From assembly GCF_000732625.1 (NCBI RefSeq), contig NZ_JPJI01000026.1, forward strand, positions 310,001-374,000: DNA of 64,000 nt, read 5' to 3'. The notes under the pieces were generated by a model. The model was given only the letters and a program-made list of their open reading frames with translations. It ran no database searches and was not told the DNA's origin. Shown one piece after another: positions 18,319 to 27,776 of this stretch (positions within the stretch are counted from its first letter, which is position 1; each line of letters starts with the position of its first letter). The DNA comes from Nonlabens ulvanivorans (lineage in GTDB: Bacteria > Bacteroidota > Bacteroidia > Flavobacteriales > Flavobacteriaceae). A program made the translations under genes and the position numbers.

Positions 18319-19497
18319 ATGAGCCAAGACATTTCCAAAAGATATGCGCAGCGTGGTGTAAGCGCTGGCAAAGAAGACGTACATAACGCGATAAAAAATG
18401 TAGACAAAGGACTGTTTCCACAAGCCTTTTGTAAAATCGTTCCTGATTCGTTGACCGGTTCGCAAGATCATTGTCTTATCATGCATGCAGACGGCGCCGG
18501 TACTAAAAGTAGTCTAGCATACATGTACTGGAAAGAAACAGGAGACATTGCAGTCTGGAAAGGTATTGCTCAAGACGCACTTATCATGAATGTAGACGAC
18601 TTGCTTTGTGTAGGCGCGACAGATAATATCTTACTTTCTAGCACGATAGGTAGAAATAAAAACTTAATTCCTGGTGAGGTGATCAGTGCGATTATTAATG
18701 GTACTGAAGAGCTTATTGCAGATCTTAAAAAACATGGTGTAGAAATCATTTCTACAGGTGGAGAAACAGCAGATGTTGGTGATCTAGTAAGAACTATTAT
18801 CGTAGATTCTACAGTAACGGCACGTATGAAACGTAGCGATGTAGTGGATAATGCAAACATTAAAGCTGGTGATGTTATCGTAGGACTTTCTAGTTCTGGT
18901 CAGGCTACTTACGAAATAGAATACAATGGCGGTATGGGATCAAATGGTCTCACTAGCGCTAGACATGATGTATTTAATAAAACACTAGCTCAAAAATTTC
19001 CAGAGAGTTTTGACGCAGCCGTACCAGAAGACTTAGTGTATTCTGGATCTCAAAATTTGACTAATCCAGTTGAAGGTAGTCCTCTAGATGCAGGTAAACT
19101 AGTCCTTTCTCCTACTCGAACTTATGCTCCTATTATTAAAAAGATTTTGAGCGATGTAAATCGTGCAGATCTACACGGTATGGTACACTGTTCTGGTGGC
19201 GCACAGACTAAAATTTTACACTTTGTAAATGACTTGCATATCATCAAGGATAACATGTTTGAATTACCACCACTTTTCAAAATGATTCAAGAAGAATCTG
19301 GTACAGATTGGAAAGAAATGTACCAAGTTTTCAATATGGGACATCGTATGGAACTCTATGTAAATGAATCTATTGCACAGCAAATCATTGATATCTCAAA
19401 ATCCTTTAATGTCGATGCACAAATCATAGGTCGTGTAGAAGCTGCAAGCTCTAAAAAGTTGACTATTGATAGTGAATTTGGAGTTTTTGAATATTAA
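18319..19497 (+). CDS. purM: phosphoribosylformylglycinamidine cyclo-ligase (AIR synthetase)
   Basis: The 392-residue product fits the PurM family in the somewhat longer Bacteroidota form. The N-terminal region has YAQRGVSAGKEDVHNAI, then HADGAGTKSSLAY and DALIMNVDDLLCVGA in the ATP/FGAM site. ISTGGETADVGDLVRTIIVD follows, then the glycine-rich GLSSSGQATYEIEYNGGMGSNGLTSAR. It closes the imidazole ring in the fifth step of purine synthesis, using ATP. It stands alone here, apart from other pur genes, with its own likely promoter. Confidence 0.93.
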   Translation: MSQDISKRYAQRGVSAGKEDVHNAIKNVDKGLFPQAFCKIVPDSLTGSQDHCLIMHADGAGTKSSLAYMYWKETGDIAVWKGIAQDALIMNVDDLLCVGATDNILLSSTIGRNKNLIPGEVISAIINGTEELIADLKKHGVEIISTGGETADVGDLVRTIIVDSTVTARMKRSDVVDNANIKAGDVIVGLSSSGQATYEIEYNGGMGSNGLTSARHDVFNKTLAQKFPESFDAAVPEDLVYSGSQNLTNPVEGSPLDAGKLVLSPTRTYAPIIKKILSDVNRADLHGMVHCSGGAQTKILHFVNDLHIIKDNMFELPPLFKMIQEESGTDWKEMYQVFNMGHRMELYVNESIAQQIIDISKSFNVDAQIIGRVEAASSKKLTIDSEFGVFEY

Positions 19498-19575
19498 GAT
19501 CTAAAGAGTCACACCGGGCTTGTCAAGGCACATTGGTTTATAATAAAAGCCTCGTCGACTACCTGAGACAGACGT

Positions 19576-20052
19576 TTAACTTTTAAGTATTTCGCTAACT
19601 AATTTTAACTTCGGTTCGATATATCTTTTACAAAATGGCGCGTCTGGTCTGGTTTTATAGTAATTCTGGATGGACTCGCGAGATGGTTCAAATGCTACAA
19701 AAGGTAACACTGCAGTGATGTATTTTTTATTACGCTTACGCGAAAGCGTATTTATAATAGACTTCACCTTTTTTTCAGTCTCTACATCAAAGAAATATAC
19801 CACACTACGATAGTCTTCTCTCCTACTATGTTGTTGTGTTGAAGCATGTGTTTCTAAATGAACGTCAATAAGTTGCTCTAGATCAACTAGAGTAGAGAAA
19901 TGAACGATAACAGCTTCACTCATAGAATCATAAGGTGTCTCACTAGAAATGTATCCTTGCTCTACTTTTACCACACCAGTCACTGCTTGAAAAACAGCCT
20001 CAGTACACCAGTGACAGCCGCCACCTAATCCTATTTTGAGAATTGTTTTCAT
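19576..20052 (-). CDS. msrA: peptide-methionine (S)-S-oxide reductase, variant active site
   Basis: The 158-residue protein has the MsrA fold, with the catalytic cysteine at Cys13 in GGGCHWCTEAVF. The usual family motif is GCFWG, so the Phe and Gly are replaced by His and Cys. Further family landmarks are VVKVEQGYIS, the TPYDSMSEAVIVHF segment, HSRREDYRSVVYF and a late Cys in PFCKRYIEPKL that could resolve the disulfide. MsrA repairs methionine-S-sulfoxide in proteins. The sequence LSRKRN within the gene is encoded by the palindromic repeat at 19733-19748. It is divergent from prfA. Confidence 0.85.
   Translation of the reverse strand: MKTILKIGLGGGCHWCTEAVFQAVTGVVKVEQGYISSETPYDSMSEAVIVHFSTLVDLEQLIDVHLETHASTQQHSRREDYRSVVYFFDVETEKKVKSIINTLSRKRNKKYITAVLPFVAFEPSRESIQNYYKTRPDAPFCKRYIEPKLKLVSEILKS
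19733..19748. repeat. palindromic repeat, one mismatch, coding
   Basis: CGCTTACGCGAAAGCG on the plus strand. It is read as LSRKR in msrA on the minus strand. Confidence 0.8.
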
Positions 20053-20114
20053 AGAGATTAATATAGTAAAAAATTGGGCCGAATTTTGTATTTTCGCAGG
20101 ACTTGATATAGACC

Positions 20115-21191
20115 ATGATAGATAAATTAAATATAGTAAAAAATCGTTTTGACGAGGTTAATGATTTAATCATCCAACCTGATATTATTTCTGATCAAAA
20201 GCGATATGTTCAACTTACTAAAGAATATAAAGACCTTAAAGCTTTAATGGAAGTACGTGAAGAGTACATGACTCTTACGGCAAATCTTGATGAAGCAAAA
20301 GAAATCATAGCAGATGGTAGCGATGCAGACATGGTTGAAATGGCGCAGATGCAGTATGATGAAGCTAAAGAAGCTATACCTGAATTAGAAGAAAAAATAC
20401 GCATGATGCTGGTGCCTAAAGACCCAGAAGATGCTAAGAATGCTGTAATGGAAATACGTGCTGGTGCTGGTGGTGATGAGGCGAGTATTTTTGCTGGAGA
20501 TCTTTTTAGAATGTATGAAAAATACTGCTCTAGTAAAGGATGGAGCACGAGTGTAGTTGATACCAGTCATGGTACTAGTGGTGGTTATAAAGAGATCATT
20601 CTAGAAGTAAATGGAGAAGATGTTTATGGAACACTTAAATTTGAAGCTGGAGTGCACCGTGTACAACGTGTACCACAAACTGAAACTCAAGGTCGTGTTC
20701 ACACGAGTGCAGCAACAGTTATGGTTCTTCCAGAGGCAGAAGAATTTGACGTAGAACTAGATATGACTGAAGTACGTATAGAACGTACAACTTCTACTGG
20801 TCCTGGTGGACAGTCTGTAAACACAACTTATAGTGCTATAAAATTACACCACGAGCCTACCGGAATGATCGTGAGTTGTCAAGATCAAAAATCATCTCAT
20901 AAAAACCTGGAAAAAGCTTTAAAAGTTTTACGTTCTCGTTTATATGAAATGGAACTTGCAAAGAAAATGGAAGCCGATTCTGAGAAGCGTAAGAGCATGG
21001 TAAGTTCTGGTGACCGTAGTGCCAAAATTAGAACTTATAACTACTCACAAGGTCGTGTTACAGATCACCGTATCAACCTGACTTTATATGACCTAGACAA
21101 TATCATTAATGGTGATATTCAAAAGATTATAGATGAACTTCAACTGGTGGATAATACCGAGAAGTTAAAAATGACAGATGAAGGTTTGTAA
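20115..21191 (+). CDS. prfA: peptide chain release factor 1
   Basis: The 358-residue protein is a class I release factor with the catalytic GGQ in [16 protein letters not shown] (near residue 232), followed by [11 protein letters not shown]. The N-terminal helical domain (1-100) and domain 3 ([19 protein letters not shown]) are present. RF1 recognises UAA and UAG and hydrolyses peptidyl-tRNA. The absence of the in-frame programmed frameshift that is typical of prfB agrees with RF1. pyrF follows after an 84-bp spacer containing a hairpin. Confidence 0.96.
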   Translation: MIDKLNIVKNRFDEVNDLIIQPDIISDQKRYVQLTKEYKDLKALMEVREEYMTLTANLDEAKEIIADGSDADMVEMAQMQYDEAKEAIPELEEKIRMMLVPKDPEDAKNAVMEIRAGAGGDEASIFAGDLFRMYEKYCSSKGWSTSVVDTSHGTSGGYKEIILEVNGEDVYGTLKFEAGVHRVQRVPQTETQGRVHTSAATVMVLPEAEEFDVELDMTEVRIERTTSTGPGGQSVNTTYSAIKLHHEPTGMIVSCQDQKSSHKNLEKALKVLRSRLYEMELAKKMEADSEKRKSMVSSGDRSAKIRTYNYSQGRVTDHRINLTLYDLDNIINGDIQKIIDELQLVDNTEKLKMTDEGL

Positions 21192-21241
21192 CCTCGCATG
21201 CAATGAGCGGAAACTAGAAACGAAGTAGCCTAACCAGTAAG

Positions 21242-21258
21242 GGCGGATTGCATCCGCC
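21242..21258 (+). other. GC-rich hairpin in the prfA-pyrF spacer
   Basis: ggcgga-ttgca-tccgcc forms a perfect 6-bp stem in an AT-rich genome, 17 bp before the pyrF start. No T run follows, so it is not a simple terminator. It could shape the pyrF leader. Confidence 0.4.
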
Positions 21259-21275
21259 GAGACAATGCAACCACG

Positions 21276-22085
21276 ATGACTTTATCCCAACTCACCCAGC
21301 AAATTCACGATAAGAAATCCTTCCTATGCGTAGGCTTAGATGTTGATCTTGAAAAAATACCAGCTCATTTGTTGCAGGAAGAAGATCCTATTTTTGCATT
21401 TGCAAAGGCGATTATAGACGCTACTCATGATTTGTGTGTGGCTTATAAACCTAATACGGCTTTCTTTGAAGCTTATGGTGTGAAAGGCTGGCAGGCACTG
21501 GAAAAAACTATTAATTACCTTAACGAGAATTATCCGGACCACTTTACCATCGCCGATGCTAAACGTGGTGATATAGGCAATACCTCTACTAGATATGCAA
21601 AGGCTTTTTATGAAGACCTAAGTTTTGATAGTGTAACTATTGCCCCATATATGGGTAAGGATTCTGTAGAACCCTTTCTAGATTTTGAGGATAAGTTTGC
21701 GATTCTTCTGGCACTTACTTCAAATGGCGGCAGCACAGATTTCCAAACTAAATCAGTTGACGGAAAACCTCTATACCAAGAGGTTCTTAAAACAGCTTCA
21801 CAATATAAAAATAGTGATCGCTTGATGTATGTAGTAGGTGCTACAAAAGCTGAGTATTTAAGTGACATTAGAGCTATTGTACCAGATGCTTTTTTATTAG
21901 TTCCTGGTGTAGGAGCTCAAGGTGGTTCTTTAAGTGAGGTTGTAAAATACGGTAAGAATGATCAGGTAGGTTTATTAGTAAATTCCTCTAGAGGTATTAT
22001 TTATGCATCTCAAGGAAAAGACTTTGCTCAAGCTGCACGTGCTAAAGCGTTAGAATTACAGCAGCAAATGGCTGGATTATTGTAA
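21276..22085 (+). CDS. pyrF: orotidine 5'-phosphate decarboxylase
   Basis: The 269-residue length and motifs fit the longer (type 2) OMP decarboxylase group. The N-terminus has [14 protein letters not shown], the catalytic segment is [19 protein letters not shown] with the Lys-Asp charge network, and the phosphate-binding end reads [11 protein letters not shown] and [11 protein letters not shown]. It converts OMP to UMP, the last step of pyrimidine nucleotide synthesis. Downstream lies a small inverted-repeat element (22086-22200). Confidence 0.94.
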   Translation: MTLSQLTQQIHDKKSFLCVGLDVDLEKIPAHLLQEEDPIFAFAKAIIDATHDLCVAYKPNTAFFEAYGVKGWQALEKTINYLNENYPDHFTIADAKRGDIGNTSTRYAKAFYEDLSFDSVTIAPYMGKDSVEPFLDFEDKFAILLALTSNGGSTDFQTKSVDGKPLYQEVLKTASQYKNSDRLMYVVGATKAEYLSDIRAIVPDAFLLVPGVGAQGGSLSEVVKYGKNDQVGLLVNSSRGIIYASQGKDFAQAARAKALELQQQMAGLL

Positions 22086-22200
22086 TCTGTCATTCTGAAC
22101 TTGATTTAAAATCTGCCGTTAATGAAATTCTATGGCTGGTGGTAGCAATACACTAGCGTCGTTGTAAAGTGAGATGTTGAAATAAATTCAGCGTGACAGA
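22086..22200. repeat. 115-bp element with terminal inverted repeats (MITE-like)
   Basis: The ends, TCTGTCATTCTGAA and TTCAGCGTGACAGA, are inverted repeats matching at 12 of 14 positions. No coding capacity is seen between them. It fills the space between convergent pyrF and the DUF3352-like gene, beginning one base after the pyrF stop. It may be a non-autonomous element or a large hairpin acting at transcript ends. No flanking target duplication was resolved. Confidence 0.5.
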
Positions 22201-22210
22201 TTTAGCTTTA

Positions 22211-24196
22211 CTAAAACTTCTTTTTATGATATAATTTACCATCTCTTGTATAAGCTCGCCAGGTTCCTGTTTTTTCTCCTTTATTAAAACGACCAGAAAT
22301 CTTTAATTCACCATTAAAGTAGTAGAGTTTATAGCGTCCATGTGGTATACCGTCTTTTAGGTATACTTTCATTTCTGTTTTACCGGTATTAAATTTAGTT
22401 ACATAACTGTTCGCTGTAAAATCGTTAGGGAAAATCTCAGGAATATCAAAAATCGTTTCCTTGCTAATTTCCTCCTTTTCAATTTCTAAAACCGAAAACG
22501 GTATGCCTTCAGATTTTTTTTCAAGACGTTGTGCCTCTACATCATAATCTGTATCAAAATGAATTACGGCTTTAGTCTTAAAATGGTTCCCATCTGCTTT
22601 AAGCTCTAGTCCTAACTGTGTGAATTGCGAGAAGAAATTCTCATTATCTTGAAGCTCCTTCTTAGAATCAGCATTTAAATATGATTGTGAAGCGTGCGCT
22701 AGCTTGTTGGTGTCTACATATAAAAACACATTGCTAGAATTACTAAATTCATCTATAAAATCACGATAATACTCGTCTGTAAACAAGGTTTTTTGAGATT
22801 CATAAGCATCTATATATAGTTTCAAGGTTATAGGTGAATTACTAAAAACTACGTACTCATTAATCGTGGTGTAATATGGTTTTTCTATGTTTTCAAATAA
22901 CGAACCCAATATTAATTTAAAAAAGCCTTTGATATTTAAATAGTGAATATCATATCCTTTGTACTCTACCGTTTGGAACTTTACTGGCGTTGTTTTTCTA
23001 ATCTGATTTTCTATGTGCTGTAAATGCTTATTACTATCATCTACGTCTTTAGTTTTAAAGGCAATGGCAAGTCCGTCCTTATCGTTGAGTTGTGGGAAGT
23101 CCGCTTTCGCGAAAGCGATCTCATCATCAATCCAGCTATAAAAATCATTTTCTAAATCGATGTCTATGAACTCTTCTACTCTAGTTTTTCCATCTTCATA
23201 CTGCTTCGCCATATCAGGCTGTTTTTCACCCAATAAATTGTAAAAAGACTCGTGTAGTGTGATAAAGTCTTCAAAGCCAAAACTCATGTACAGCGCTGTT
23301 TCTTGAGGCAAAACACCTATAGCATCTATAGAACCAGTGCCCGAATCATCAAGCGCTTTTACCAGCGCATCCATTACCTCATTACCGCTAGAATAACCTG
23401 TTGCGGTTAACAAACGATCATCATCTTCATCTATATTAAATCCAGAGAAATTAAAATTGGTTTCTAGTGTTTCAACAATTGCACTAGGTTCATTTGAGAA
23501 TACTTTGTAGTAGCTGGTAAGTTGCTTATGATTAAGATATAAACGAAATAAACCTTTCTTTTTGAGCTCTTTTTGGATCTCTAAGAATTGTAAATCTCTA
23601 CCGATTTGTGGATTTTCATATTCATCTATGGACTTCTCCACTAGAGAATGTGTGTATGAGGCAATCATTTGGTTTTTTACAAATGCAATGGAAAGAGTTT
23701 CAAAGGACTCTAGATCAGTGATTTCTGTAATTTCAACTTCTTTAAAATTTCTTTTAGTTACTTTAAAATCCTTATTGAGTAATTGATTAATATTATTTTT
23801 AATAACGCCTAATCGCGATAACTTATCCATATCCACTACATAGAGAAAAGCATAATCATCACGCTTAATCATATGGGCAGATAGTAGGACATCGCGTTCT
23901 CCTATCATATTAAAGAGATCACTTTTTTGCTGAAACAAAGAGTCTAGCGCATTAACTTTGGCAGACATCTCATGAATTTGATCATTAGTCTGTAAATGAT
24001 CCCATAGAGCACTCGTGGAGAGTGTTTCAATATTCTCTAGCGGCTCATCAAATTCCATGATGAAGATAGCGTCACTTGGTATTAAATATACCGAGTTAAT
24101 TTTATCTTCTTCTATTGCAAAAAAGCTTATCGCCTGATAGCCTAAAAACGCAATCATCGCAATAATGATAATGTAAATGATTTTTTTTAAAGTCAA
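22211..24196 (-). CDS. DUF3352-like envelope protein with C-terminal MORN-type repeats
   Basis: The 661-residue product has an N-terminal membrane anchor (residues 5-27, a signal-anchor without lipobox). A long extracytoplasmic region follows that resembles DUF3352 (SVYLIPSDAIFIMEFDEP at the start, repeated alpha/beta halves). The last 60 residues, with DGIPHGRYKLYYFNGELKIS, GRFNKGEKTGTW and RDGKLY, are MORN/YwqK-like repeats of the type G-x-W/Y-x-x-Y-x-x-x-G. A palindromic repeat is read in frame at 23102-23117 (AFAKA). Cellular role unknown; MORN-like tails often mediate membrane or protein contact. It stands as a single gene. Confidence 0.65.
   Translation of the reverse strand: MTLKKIIYIIIIAMIAFLGYQAISFFAIEEDKINSVYLIPSDAIFIMEFDEPLENIETLSTSALWDHLQTNDQIHEMSAKVNALDSLFQQKSDLFNMIGERDVLLSAHMIKRDDYAFLYVVDMDKLSRLGVIKNNINQLLNKDFKVTKRNFKEVEITEITDLESFETLSIAFVKNQMIASYTHSLVEKSIDEYENPQIGRDLQFLEIQKELKKKGLFRLYLNHKQLTSYYKVFSNEPSAIVETLETNFNFSGFNIDEDDDRLLTATGYSSGNEVMDALVKALDDSGTGSIDAIGVLPQETALYMSFGFEDFITLHESFYNLLGEKQPDMAKQYEDGKTRVEEFIDIDLENDFYSWIDDEIAFAKADFPQLNDKDGLAIAFKTKDVDDSNKHLQHIENQIRKTTPVKFQTVEYKGYDIHYLNIKGFFKLILGSLFENIEKPYYTTINEYVVFSNSPITLKLYIDAYESQKTLFTDEYYRDFIDEFSNSSNVFLYVDTNKLAHASQSYLNADSKKELQDNENFFSQFTQLGLELKADGNHFKTKAVIHFDTDYDVEAQRLEKKSEGIPFSVLEIEKEEISKETIFDIPEIFPNDFTANSYVTKFNTGKTEMKVYLKDGIPHGRYKLYYFNGELKISGRFNKGEKTGTWRAYTRDGKLYHKKKF
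23102..23117. repeat. palindromic repeat CGCTTTCGCGAAAGCG, coding
   Basis: Exact core inside the DUF3352-like gene, read as AFAKA on the minus strand. Confidence 0.9.
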
Positions 24197-24269
24197 AATA
24201 TTATAAATTAAGAGATTGACTAAAATTAATCAATCGGTTTCTTTTGTAAGAAAATTAAATTGATTTAAT

Positions 24270-25061
24270 TTGAGTAACCTACATTTTATGAAAAGTACAT
24301 TTATCAGCTCAGATGAAGAAAACATCATCGTTTTACTTCACGGAAACTCATCTTCATCTAAAGTTTTTAAAGATTTAAGGTTAAATAACTCAGTTTTAAT
24401 CCCTACGCTTTCTGGGCACGAAATTAACGAGAATCCAGATGATAATATTGATTTTAGTTTACAGTTTTACAAACAAGAGTTAACATCCCTTATTAATAGT
24501 TATGACCAACCTATATTACTGGTAGGCAACAGTTTAGGCGGTCATCTTGCTATGGAAATCGCAAATCAAATAAAGAAACTTAAAGGGTTGATTATTTTTA
24601 GTGCGCCACCTGTTAAGAAGCCTATTAATTTTGAAGAAGCTTTTATACCTGTAGAAGCATTACAGACCTTTTTAAAAGAAAAATCTACTGATGAAGAAAT
24701 AGCAAGTGCAGCATCTGTAACGGTGTATGAGCAAAAATTTACAGAACAAATAGTCAGTGATTTTAAAAATTCTAATCCCAAGGTAAGATCTGCGACAGCT
24801 GAAGACTTATTTAATGGTAATTGGTCAGATCAATATAAGTCTTTTACAAATCTAAAGTGTCCTAAAGTTATAGTAAGTGGCTCGCATGACCCATCAGTAA
24901 ACAAAGAATATCTGAAAAAGGTAGTTAAAGAATCATCGCATAACACCAGTTATATTGAGCTAGAAAACTGCGGCCATTATCCAACTTTAGAGCGACCTGA
25001 AGAGATGTCTACTATTATCAACCATCTTGCCGGTGACGTTTTTAAGCTTCATTTAAAATAG
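24270..25061 (+). CDS. alpha/beta hydrolase
   Basis: The 263-residue protein has an alpha/beta-hydrolase fold. The oxyanion strand is IIVLLHGNSSSS, the nucleophile elbow is GNSLGG, the acid is in VSGSHDPSVN and the catalytic His is in NCGHYPTLERPEE. No signal peptide is seen, so it is cytoplasmic. The frame opens with TTG at 24270; an ATG at 24288 is an equally good start, so the first six residues are uncertain. Its stop lies 4 bp before a LuxR-type regulator, which strongly suggests co-transcription and a shared function. The substrate (ester, lactone or thioester) cannot be read from the sequence. Confidence 0.8.
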   Translation: MSNLHFMKSTFISSDEENIIVLLHGNSSSSKVFKDLRLNNSVLIPTLSGHEINENPDDNIDFSLQFYKQELTSLINSYDQPILLVGNSLGGHLAMEIANQIKKLKGLIIFSAPPVKKPINFEEAFIPVEALQTFLKEKSTDEEIASAASVTVYEQKFTEQIVSDFKNSNPKVRSATAEDLFNGNWSDQYKSFTNLKCPKVIVSGSHDPSVNKEYLKKVVKESSHNTSYIELENCGHYPTLERPEEMSTIINHLAGDVFKLHLK

Positions 25062-25065
25062 AGAA

Positions 25066-25758
25066 ATGAATCTATTTACCGAGAAAGAGTACCGCATTCA
25101 ATCACAACATCTTGCCTTTAGGTTAAAACACTTATTTCAAAATGATAGAAATAGTTTTAACTCGATAGTAGATTTTCTACCTCAACCGGTTTATGTAAAT
25201 GATAGAGAAACCTTAGAGTATGAAGTTTTTGCCGATGTATTTTTTAGTTATGGTCAAGAAATGGAATTGCTTTATGAAATTGGGATCGAATATTTACCAT
25301 CCATATCAAATCCTCATTTATACCAAAATGCTATCAACAAAGCTAAAATTCTAAATTTAAAAAATGACTTTGATGAAGTTAGTGACTATTTACAATGTGT
25401 GTCAATGAATGGTAAAATGGTTACTTATTTCACAAATAAGATATTATTGAATGAAACTTTAAGCCTCAACACTACTTTTTTTCCACACCAACAAAGTGGA
25501 TTAGAAAAAGTATTGAAGCAAATAATTCCATGGGGAGAAAAATCTCTTCTACAATGGCAACGATTTCAAACCTTAACTAAAAGGGAAAAAGAAATCATAA
25601 AGCTTATCGCAAAAGGAAAATCTAATCAAGAGATAAGCGAAATTCTTATTATTTCTAAGCATAGTGTCCATACCCATAGAAAAAATATTTATAGAAAACT
25701 TGATGTATCAAAAAATGCTGAAATTGTTAAAATTTCTTTAGCTCTTGAACTGTTGTAA
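25066..25758 (+). CDS. LuxR/NarL-type HTH transcriptional regulator
   Basis: The 230-residue protein ends in a LuxR-type helix-turn-helix (about 168-228: LTKREKEIIKLIAKGKSNQEISEIL, then SKHSVHTHRKNIYRKLDV). The N-terminal 160 residues match no sensor domain I recognise: there is no receiver Asp pocket and no acyl-homoserine-lactone motif. They are helical with several aromatic residues, and may bind a ligand. The gene starts 5 bp after the hydrolase, so the regulator may sense a substrate or product of that enzyme. A small hairpin follows the stop. Confidence 0.8.
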   Translation: MNLFTEKEYRIQSQHLAFRLKHLFQNDRNSFNSIVDFLPQPVYVNDRETLEYEVFADVFFSYGQEMELLYEIGIEYLPSISNPHLYQNAINKAKILNLKNDFDEVSDYLQCVSMNGKMVTYFTNKILLNETLSLNTTFFPHQQSGLEKVLKQIIPWGEKSLLQWQRFQTLTKREKEIIKLIAKGKSNQEISEILIISKHSVHTHRKNIYRKLDVSKNAEIVKISLALELL

Positions 25759-25801
25759 AATATACCCCAAATAGGGTATTTTAAACTCTATGCTATGATT
25801 G

Positions 25802-25809
25802 TAGTTTTG
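25802..25809 (+). promoter_or_regulatory. putative -7 element for the LRR T9SS protein gene
   Basis: TAGTTTTG matches TAnnTTTG. It lies downstream of the first possible ATG of the frame (25795) and 15 bp before the ATG at 25825, which supports the latter as the start. Confidence 0.5.
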
Positions 25810-25824
25810 ACCAAACTACATATT

Positions 25825-27756
25825 ATGAAAATTAAATTACTTATTATCATTGGGTTTGTGCTCAATATTTCATTAATGACAGCTCAACCTAATGATTTTA
25901 TGGTTGGCTTATACCAACTTACTAACGGGACTACCGGAGTAGGTTCTGCTTTTACCGCTTCTAATTTTAATGAAACAGATGTTTTTATTTCAGTCGGAAA
26001 CACACCTAGTGAGAGAGTATTTACGATTCAATTACTTCCTGAGTTTAATGGTGCAACAGTTTCGGTAGTTTTAGACTTATCAAATAATGAAATAGCTGTT
26101 CCCTTATTAGACACAACCCTACAATGTACCACGGCTCCTAATATCATCTATGATGAGGCTAGTGCCGGTAACAACTCTTTATGGAGTATTACTAGTGGTG
26201 ATAATAATTTTACTATAAATTATACAGAAAATACCATGGCTGCTTGTGGGATTCCAACCGCTCAAGCCACGTTTAATCTATCCAAAATAAATGTTCCAGC
26301 AGGACAAACTATAATTCCTGATGATAATTTTGAACAAGAACTAATCGCTTTAGGTTATGATACGGTATTAGATAATTTAATAGATAGTGCAAATGTAAGT
26401 GCCGTAAACACTTTAGACATATCTAATAAAGGTATAAGTGACTTAACTGGTTTAGAGGCATTTGTTGCTCTAGACACATTAAGAGCAAATGATAATTCCA
26501 TAGCTACATTTAACTCTCAACTAGTTAATAACGCTCGCTTTGTAAATCTAGGTAATAACTCTATTACTACAGTGGACATGAGTTCAACAAATTCAATAAC
26601 ATATGCCAGCTTTATCTTTAATTTTAGCTTACAGAATATCGACATTTCTGGAGCTATCAATCTTGACTTTCTAGATGCCATAGGCGGAACCTTCTCAAGT
26701 ATAAACACCAATAATAACCCCAGTTTAAGAACCTTAAGACTTGCATTTGCAAGTCAATTAACATCCATTGATGTTACTCAAAATCCTTTATTAGAACGAC
26801 TAGAATTACTATCCTGTCCATTATTAACAGGTATTAATATTTCTCAAAATCCGCAGTTAGAATACTTAAGATTTGGTTCAAATAATTTTGATCGCACCAG
26901 TACTGACTATCCCATATCATCAATTGATTTTACTAACAACCCAAACCTTATAGATCTAATCAACATTGGTAGTAGAATAACAAATCCAGATTTCAGCCTT
27001 TTGGGTAGTGTAGAATCTCTTTTTTGGGAAAATAGCGAACTTACCGCAGTAAATATTAATAGTAACGTTAACTTGATTGAGGTTGGTTTCGCAAACAATC
27101 TTTTGAGCACAATAAACTTCAGTCAGAATGTTTTATTAGAAGGCGCTTATTTCAATAATAACAATTTAAGCAATTTAGACCTTTCTATGAATAGTGCTCT
27201 ACAATTTCTAAGAGCAGGAGACAATAACCTAGGTCAATTAGATTTATCTTCAAATGCTTTACTCACATTTATCGACGTAAACAACAATCAATTAACACAA
27301 CTTAATTTAAATAACGGTGCAAACGGTCTGCTTGCTGCAAATGACCCTATAGATCCTACCAATCAAAACTTTTGGAGTTTTAATGCTCTTAACAATCCAG
27401 CTCTTACTTGTATTGAGGTATCTGATATAACCTACATGAATAGTAATTTTGTAAATAACATCGATCCTACAGCTTCATTTAATATGAATTGTGCAACAGC
27501 CAGTATAGTCGACATAGAAGTCGATTTGGAACTATTTCCTAATCCTTCACATGATTTAGTAAATATCAACACAATGAACTCATCTATAGAAGCTATTAGT
27601 ATATATGATATCACTGGTAAAAACATCAAACGTATACAGTTGAAAAACCAGAGTAACAAGTATGCACTTAATATTGAAAACCTAAGTAAAGGACAATATT
27701 TACTTGTAATTGATACCAACAATGGTAGAAGTGCTGAAAACTTCATTAAGAACTAG
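25825..27756 (+). CDS. T9SS-secreted leucine-rich-repeat protein
   Basis: From the ATG at 25825 the product is about 643 residues with a Sec signal peptide (MKIKLLIIIGFVLNISLMTAQ). A short beta domain is followed by leucine-rich repeats of the type seen in Bacteroidota surface proteins (LDTLRANDNSIATFN, LRTLRLAFASQLTSIDVTQNP, LEYLRFGSNNF and many more). The end (LELFPNPSHDLVNINTMNSS...) is a type A T9SS sorting domain. The protein should be exposed on or released from the cell surface, where LRRs usually mediate adhesion or protein binding. It is a single gene with its own promoter and a strong terminator. The ligand is unknown. Confidence 0.82.
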   Translation: MKIKLLIIIGFVLNISLMTAQPNDFMVGLYQLTNGTTGVGSAFTASNFNETDVFISVGNTPSERVFTIQLLPEFNGATVSVVLDLSNNEIAVPLLDTTLQCTTAPNIIYDEASAGNNSLWSITSGDNNFTINYTENTMAACGIPTAQATFNLSKINVPAGQTIIPDDNFEQELIALGYDTVLDNLIDSANVSAVNTLDISNKGISDLTGLEAFVALDTLRANDNSIATFNSQLVNNARFVNLGNNSITTVDMSSTNSITYASFIFNFSLQNIDISGAINLDFLDAIGGTFSSINTNNNPSLRTLRLAFASQLTSIDVTQNPLLERLELLSCPLLTGINISQNPQLEYLRFGSNNFDRTSTDYPISSIDFTNNPNLIDLINIGSRITNPDFSLLGSVESLFWENSELTAVNINSNVNLIEVGFANNLLSTINFSQNVLLEGAYFNNNNLSNLDLSMNSALQFLRAGDNNLGQLDLSSNALLTFIDVNNNQLTQLNLNNGANGLLAANDPIDPTNQNFWSFNALNNPALTCIEVSDITYMNSNFVNNIDPTASFNMNCATASIVDIEVDLELFPNPSHDLVNINTMNSSIEAISIYDITGKNIKRIQLKNQSNKYALNIENLSKGQYLLVIDTNNGRSAENFIKN

Positions 27757-27776
27757 CAACTATAATTTTTCTTTAA

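Noticed and set aside
21192-21275. Riboswitch or attenuator in the prfA-pyrF spacer
   Set aside because: There is one stable hairpin but no T run, no alternative stem and no known riboswitch core, so it is listed only as a hairpin.
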